From NCBI GenBank assembly GCA_012728895.1, contig JAAYEG010000015.1, positions 1-45,663 of the forward strand: a stretch of DNA of 45,663 nt, given 5' to 3'. The notes below the pieces were generated by a model. The model worked only from the letters and a program-made list of their open reading frames with translations. It was not told where the DNA came from and did not search any database. Below are positions 42,163-45,663 of the stretch, one piece after another. The translations under genes and the position numbers were made by a program. Positions within the stretch are counted from its first letter, which is position 1, and every line of letters begins with the position of its first letter. The stretch is from Methanospirillum sp. (GTDB lineage Archaea; Halobacteriota; Methanomicrobia; Methanomicrobiales; Methanospirillaceae).

Positions 42163-42944
42163 CCTTGTGGGACCCCGATGACTACGGTCGAAACGCCACG
42201 GCTCAGACGGCGTGGGCCGCCGGGCTCCTCCCACTGCTGGCCCTATCGGGGAACGAGGCGATCCTCGACCTCGGGTCGGGTGACGGCCGGGTGACGGCTG
42301 GTCTCGCACGTCTCGTACCGGAAGGGTACGTCGTCGGTCTCGATGCCTCGCCCTCGATGACCGCCCACGCCCGCCGAAACCATGCGACGGTCCAGCCCAA
42401 TCTGGAGTTCGTCCTTGGCGACATGGAGGCGATCCCGTTCCGGGATCGCTTTGACCGCGTCTTTTCGAATGCCGCCCTTCACTGGGCGTGCGACCATGCC
42501 GCAGTTGCGGGAGGGATCGCACGCGCTCTGCGCCATGGCGGACGGGCAGTGATCCAGTGCGGAGGTAAGGGGAATGCGGCCGCGATGGTCACAGTCCTCG
42601 ACGACCTGATCCGGTCTCCCTCGTGGGCACCGTACTTCTCGGATACGACCTTCCGCTATACCTTCCCGGATGACGCGACCTTTCGCGCGCATCTTATGAA
42701 GGCCGGCCTCGTTCCGTTTGAGGTCCGCCTGATCCCGATAACGATGACCGTTGCCGAACGCGATGGGCTTGCGGGATGGATCCGGACGACCTGGCTCCGC
42801 TACACTGGATCCGTGCCGGATAACCGCCGGGAGGCGTTCGTCCAGGCACTGGTCGACGGCTATCTCGCGCGGCTCCCTCCCGGCCGCGACGGAGCGATCG
42901 AGGTCGCGATGGTCCGACTCCAGGCGGTGGCCGAGCGAACATGA
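42153..42944 (+). CDS. class I SAM-dependent methyltransferase
   Basis: The 263-residue protein has a Rossmann methyltransferase fold: motif I AILDLGSGDGRVTAGLA near 36-52, post-I VVGLDASPSM, and a motif IV-like RFDRVFSNAALHWACDH. The C-terminal half, with FPDDATFRAHLMKAGLVPFEVRL, resembles trans-aconitate or small-molecule (UbiE-like) methyltransferases. The substrate is unknown. It lies between ksgA and the HemK-like gene, usually neighbours in archaea, and overlaps the latter by 4 nt (ATGA). Confidence 0.86.
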   Translation: MRVTLWDPDDYGRNATAQTAWAAGLLPLLALSGNEAILDLGSGDGRVTAGLARLVPEGYVVGLDASPSMTAHARRNHATVQPNLEFVLGDMEAIPFRDRFDRVFSNAALHWACDHAAVAGGIARALRHGGRAVIQCGGKGNAAAMVTVLDDLIRSPSWAPYFSDTTFRYTFPDDATFRAHLMKAGLVPFEVRLIPITMTVAERDGLAGWIRTTWLRYTGSVPDNRREAFVQALVDGYLARLPPGRDGAIEVAMVRLQAVAERT

Positions 42945-43516
42945 CCGCCGCTCCCCTCCATCCTGAGGTCTACCCGGTCGAGGAGGACACCCTCCTGTTG
43001 CTCGAAGCGGCCTTCGCCGAGGTGCGGTCGGATGACCGTGTGCTCGAGGTGGGCACGGGATCAGGCCATATCGCCGCGTCGCTCGGCGGCAGGGCTGCGC
43101 GCGTCGTGGCGCTGGACCTCAACCCGCACGCGGTACAGGCAGCCCGGGCCCGTGGCGTCGAGGTGCTTCGGACCGACCTCTTCGCCGGCGTCCGCGGCCC
43201 CTTCGATCTCGTTCTCTTCAACCCGCCGTACCTGCCCACGATGCCGGACGAACGGCTCGACGACTGGCTCGAGTACGCCCTCGACGGCGGTACGGACGGG
43301 CGGCGAACCATCGCCCGGTTCCTCAACGACCTCCCCAGGGTTCTTGCGTCCGGTGGGAGGGCGATGCTCCTGGTCTCGTCGCTGACCGGCCCCGGCGAGG
43401 TCGCCCGGCTCGCGGAAGCTGCCGGCCTCTCCGGACGAGCCCTGCTCGAACGCCGCATCGAGGGCGAGTCGCTCTTCGTGATCCGCCTCGAGCGGCGAGC
43501 CGATCGGGATGACTGA
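42941..43516 (+). CDS. HemK2/PrmC-like protein (glutamine-N5) methyltransferase
   Basis: The 191-residue enzyme has motif I VLEVGTGSGH near 34-43 and the NPPY catalytic motif at 94-97, in FNPPYLPT. Archaeal members of this short HemK2/Mtq2-like family methylate the GGQ glutamine of release factor aRF1. It usually follows ksgA in euryarchaeal genomes, as here with one gene inserted. The start overlaps the previous stop by 4 nt, and the C-terminus overlaps the glycosylase gene by 8 nt. Confidence 0.9.
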   Translation: MTAAPLHPEVYPVEEDTLLLLEAAFAEVRSDDRVLEVGTGSGHIAASLGGRAARVVALDLNPHAVQAARARGVEVLRTDLFAGVRGPFDLVLFNPPYLPTMPDERLDDWLEYALDGGTDGRRTIARFLNDLPRVLASGGRAMLLVSSLTGPGEVARLAEAAGLSGRALLERRIEGESLFVIRLERRADRDD

Positions 43517-44384
43517 GACCATCCGGCTCGCCGAGTGCGAGCCCCTTGACCTCGACGCGACCCTTGGGTGTGGGCAGGCGTTCCGCTGGCAGCGGGCCGG
43601 GGACCGCTGGGAGGGTGTCGTGGACGGACGGTTTCTCCGTTTGCGCCAGGAGGGCAATCTTCTGCACTACGCGGGAGCGGGGGAGTCGTTCGTCCGGCAC
43701 TATCTCGCGCTCGACCTCGACTTCGATCACGTGCTCGGCTCGATCGATCGGGACCCCGTCATGAGGACAGCTATCGAACGCTGTTACGGCCTCAGGGTGG
43801 TTCGGCAGCCGTTCTTCGAGTGCCTCCTCTCCTACCTATGCGCCACGAACACCAACATCCCGGCCGTCCGGAGAAGGGTTGAGGCCCTGTCGGGACAGTA
43901 CGGCGAACCAATCGCGAATGCCGGGCAGACCCGGTCCTTCCCGTCGCCCGAGTCTCTCCAGGACGCCTCCGAGGCCGATCTCCGTGACTGTAGACTCGGA
44001 TACCGCGCCAGGTATGCCCGGGCAGCCATCGACAGGTTCAGGGATGATGGACCCCGGATGGCGGAGATCCCGTCCCTCTCACACGACGAGGCGAGAAGAC
44101 GGCTGATAGCCCTCCCCGGCATCGGCCCCAAGGCTGCTGACTGCGTCCTCCTCTACGCACTGGGGCATCTCGATGCATTCCCGGTCGACGTGTGGATCCA
44201 CAGGATCCTCAGGCGTCACTACCTCCCCGAGCTCGGCGACAGTCCCCTCTCCCCATCCCGGTACGAGGCCGCGAGGGCATTCGGACGGTCACGTTTCGGC
44301 CAGCACGCCGGTTACGCTCAGGTATATCTCTTCAGCATGCGCGCTCGACTCTCGCACGAGATGGGTGAGACGGACGCCGGCTGA
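43509..44384 (+). CDS. ogg: 8-oxoguanine DNA glycosylase
   Basis: The 291-residue protein is an OGG1-type HhH-GPD glycosylase/AP lyase that removes 8-oxoguanine. The N-terminal domain has DLDATLGCGQAFRWQR. The helix-hairpin-helix LPGIGPKAADCVLL contains the catalytic Lys208, and PVDVWIHR holds the catalytic Asp227. A cysteine and several histidines could line the base pocket. The ATG at 43509 overlaps the HemK-like stop by 8 nt. Its end converges with an unknown gene 8 nt away. Confidence 0.95.
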   Translation: MTETIRLAECEPLDLDATLGCGQAFRWQRAGDRWEGVVDGRFLRLRQEGNLLHYAGAGESFVRHYLALDLDFDHVLGSIDRDPVMRTAIERCYGLRVVRQPFFECLLSYLCATNTNIPAVRRRVEALSGQYGEPIANAGQTRSFPSPESLQDASEADLRDCRLGYRARYARAAIDRFRDDGPRMAEIPSLSHDEARRRLIALPGIGPKAADCVLLYALGHLDAFPVDVWIHRILRRHYLPELGDSPLSPSRYEAARAFGRSRFGQHAGYAQVYLFSMRARLSHEMGETDAG

Positions 44385-44392
44385 TGCCGGCA

Positions 44393-44788
44393 TCATCGAT
44401 CCATCTCTTCAGGATGCCGGATGCGCGGGACGGCATCGGCGATCTGCCGTAATGTCTGCCGTCCCCGCTGCAGGCTGAAATGAAAATCGCCGTTTTTGTC
44501 CTCCCGTGACTCCACCCCGACACCCCACTCTTTCAGGGCACGTGCGGTGGCCTCGGCCTGCTCCCAGTTCGGCACTGGCTCGGCGAGCTTGAAGAGCAGG
44601 CCGAGAATCAGGCCGCCCACCCATTCCAGCGGAGTTAGGTCCCAGTCGATGCAGTCGGCAAGGCTCGCCTCGTTCGTGTTGAAAAAGAACTGGCCTTCGG
44701 CCTCCATCTCCAGCCCATCCAGGATCTCCGCAACGCTGTTCTGCTCTGCGCAGGCGCGGGCGAACGCCTGCATCGTCTGCTCGCTCAT
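44393..44788 (-). CDS. uncharacterised 131-residue protein
   Basis: The soluble 131-residue product starts MSEQTMQAFARACAEQ and has a central moderately hydrophobic stretch PLEWVGGLILGLLFKLAEPV. A C-terminal region (KNGDFHFSLQRGRQTLRQIADAV) follows. It has no motif I recognise, and no signal peptide. The ATG at 44788 is preceded by a TATA-like AAATAG (44811-44816 on the minus strand, about 25 nt away) and a perfect palindrome. Its composition is less GC-rich than the neighbours, consistent with recent acquisition. Confidence 0.65.
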   Translation of the reverse strand: MSEQTMQAFARACAEQNSVAEILDGLEMEAEGQFFFNTNEASLADCIDWDLTPLEWVGGLILGLLFKLAEPVPNWEQAEATARALKEWGVGVESREDKNGDFHFSLQRGRQTLRQIADAVPRIRHPEEMDR

Positions 44789-44800
44789 TGTGGTTGCCTC

Positions 44801-44810
44801 TGTGATCACA
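44801..44810. promoter_or_regulatory. 10-bp perfect palindrome, candidate operator
   Basis: TGTGATCACA lies 13 nt before the start of the uncharacterised minus-strand gene, between its TATA-like element and the ATG. A half-site GATCACA recurs at 44942-44948. A repressor bound here would block initiation. Confidence 0.45.
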
Positions 44811-44966
44811 CTATTTCTGCGAACTCCTCTTATGCTGATCCCCTGCGTGATCGATCTGCGCAGACTCTCTTGTGTTCTTCACTCCGCATTAGTGCTCCGT
44901 CCCCCTTGTCAATAAGTTTAATCAATTAGGCGCCCATTTACGATCACACCTCTCAGGCAGGGTTTC

Positions 44967-45019
44967 ATTTACTCGCGAAATCTGGATTATCAAGATCATA
45001 TCCTCCCCCCGGAGTAAAT
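44967..45019. repeat. inverted repeat before the decayed GT2 gene
   Basis: ATTTACTC (44967-44974) and GAGTAAAT (45012-45019) are exact inverted copies with 37 nt between, ending 3 nt before the ATG at 45023. They may be an operator pair or a hairpin in the leader. Confidence 0.35.
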
Positions 45020-45022
45020 CAG

Positions 45023-45216
45023 ATGTATTCGCGCCGCAACATCGCTCTTGTCTTTCATGATTATACCGATGAGAAGACCGTCATCTGGGGGATCGATTCG
45101 GTTCCCGACTACGTGGATCGTATCTATGTCCTTGGAATGAACGAAGGAAGTGACGTTCATCCTCCTGCCTGGGACGACCTGCCCGTGCGGCGCCCCGATC
45201 TTATTGTCAATGGTAA
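45023..45216 (+). pseudogene. truncated, degenerate GT2-like glycosyltransferase gene
   Basis: The frame encodes IALVFHDYTDEKTVIWGIDSVPDYVDRIYVLGMNEGSD near its start. In intact GT2 enzymes the pattern is I-A-x-V-x-P-A-Y-N-E-E-x-T-V with IDSVPDYVDRIYVxDDGS; here PAYNE became HDYTD and the DDGSTD-type nucleotide site is lost. The recognisable sequence ends about 45215, where an IS1595-type element begins, so the gene lost its remainder to insertion. The open frame runs to 45292 only by reading into the element. Confidence 0.55.
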
Positions 45217-45663
45217 TTATTCAGTTACTGCCACCCGAGCATATTCACCAAGCGTTTCAATCAATCGATCAAAGAGATCGGCGTCCCGGTAATTATACCT
45301 GAACTCCAGTTCCTTGAGGTAGAACGGGAACCTCGCCGGGTTTACCCCATGGTATTTCATGAGACGTTCCTTGGCGAACGACCAGAATCCTTCGATCCCG
45401 TTGATGTAGACCTTCCCATTGGCGAATCGTTTACTGTGATCAATCCGTTTGTGACGAAAGCCATAGGAGACCAGGCCGTTGTAGCTTTGAAATCGATCCG
45501 TGTACACCAGGCTGCCGCGTTTCACCTTCTTGATGGTGAGTTCAAGGAGTGTCTCTCCTTTCACGTTCTGCACGACCTCAACCCGTACCTTCCCTCCTCG
45601 TTCGAGGATCCCGAAGACCGGTACCTTGCCGGCGGCACCTCGCCCCCGTTTTCCTTTTCTCCG
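45217..45663 (-). mobile_element. IS1595/ISXO2-family transposase, 3' part (5' end outside window)
   Basis: The minus-strand frame is open from the window edge to a TAA at 45217-45219, giving about 148 residues. It begins in RRKGKRGRGAAGKVPVFGIL and continues with SLVYTDRFQSYNGLVSYGFRHKRIDH, NGKVYINGIEGFWSFAKERLMKYHGVN and FPFYLKELEFRYNYRD, the hallmarks of the ISXO2-like DDE domain. It carries the second catalytic Asp in YTDRF and the Glu/Asn region in NGIEGFWSFAKERL. The other insertion end and the zinc-ribbon N-terminus lie beyond the window, so intactness is unknown. It interrupts the GT2-like remnant. Confidence 0.9.

Noticed and set aside
1-45663. CRISPR array or rRNA/tRNA genes
   Set aside because: No regularly spaced direct repeats and no recognisable rRNA or tRNA sequence were seen on either strand.

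Overview
The window is a GC-rich chromosomal segment of a euryarchaeal methanogen, most probably of the order Methanomicrobiales. This is inferred from gene content and order, not from a marker search. The evidence is an archaeal ribosomal/secretion/RNA-polymerase superoperon (S19e, PDCD5-like, L39e, L31e, aIF6, L18a, prefoldin alpha, FtsY, SRP54, TrmY, Pus10, L21e, RpoF, DUF655, KsgA, HemK-like), a second translation cluster (L7Ae, S28e, L24e, Ndk), a tubulin-like CetZ, archaeal-type isoprenoid enzymes, and TATA boxes about 25 nt in front of start codons. No rRNA, tRNA or CRISPR array was found. Almost every base is coding, genes commonly overlap by 1-40 nt, and long antisense open frames are GC artefacts.

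Layout. 1-5014: the tail of a membrane protein, argG, the tRNA G10 methyltransferase, a flavodoxin-like FMN oxidoreductase and a HerA-type ATPase. 5199-8098: DUF488, a UbiA prenyltransferase, a small PH-like membrane protein and a PHP phosphoesterase. 8099-8906: a non-coding stretch holding a decayed TPR gene. 8907-11879: ubiX, a UbiD-family decarboxylase and aconitase X, which together match the archaeal (anhydromevalonate phosphate) branch of the mevalonate pathway. 11914-13135: two HEAT-repeat proteins. 13138-16643 (minus): cetZ, a secreted coiled-coil single-span protein and a polytopic membrane protein. 16760-23734: an FAD oxidoreductase, a GT2 glycosyltransferase, a flippase-like protein and two tandem giant DUF2298/YYY membrane proteins, all overlapping or nearly abutting and apparently one cell-surface glycolipid or glycan operon.

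23895-25122 is the L7Ae-S28e-L24e-Ndk operon, with an unusual leader carrying box C/D-like elements and a nine-codon upstream ORF. 25145-30852 holds a Cache-type lipoprotein, DUF371, a bacterial-type exonuclease VII (xseAB), a TIM-barrel isomerase-like protein, a CNNM/CorC-type transporter and purN. 30893-43516 is the translation superoperon, with three apparent insertions: trmY, a minus-strand membrane gene and an extra methyltransferase. An 8-oxoguanine glycosylase follows.

The right end (44385-45663) is different: it is AT-richer and contains an orphan gene behind a perfect palindrome, the decayed 5' end of a GT2-like gene, and the 3' part of an IS1595/ISXO2-type transposase running off the window.

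The most interesting candidates for undescribed biology are the CetZ-envelope operon, the FAD-GT2-flippase-DUF2298 operon, and the L7Ae leader.
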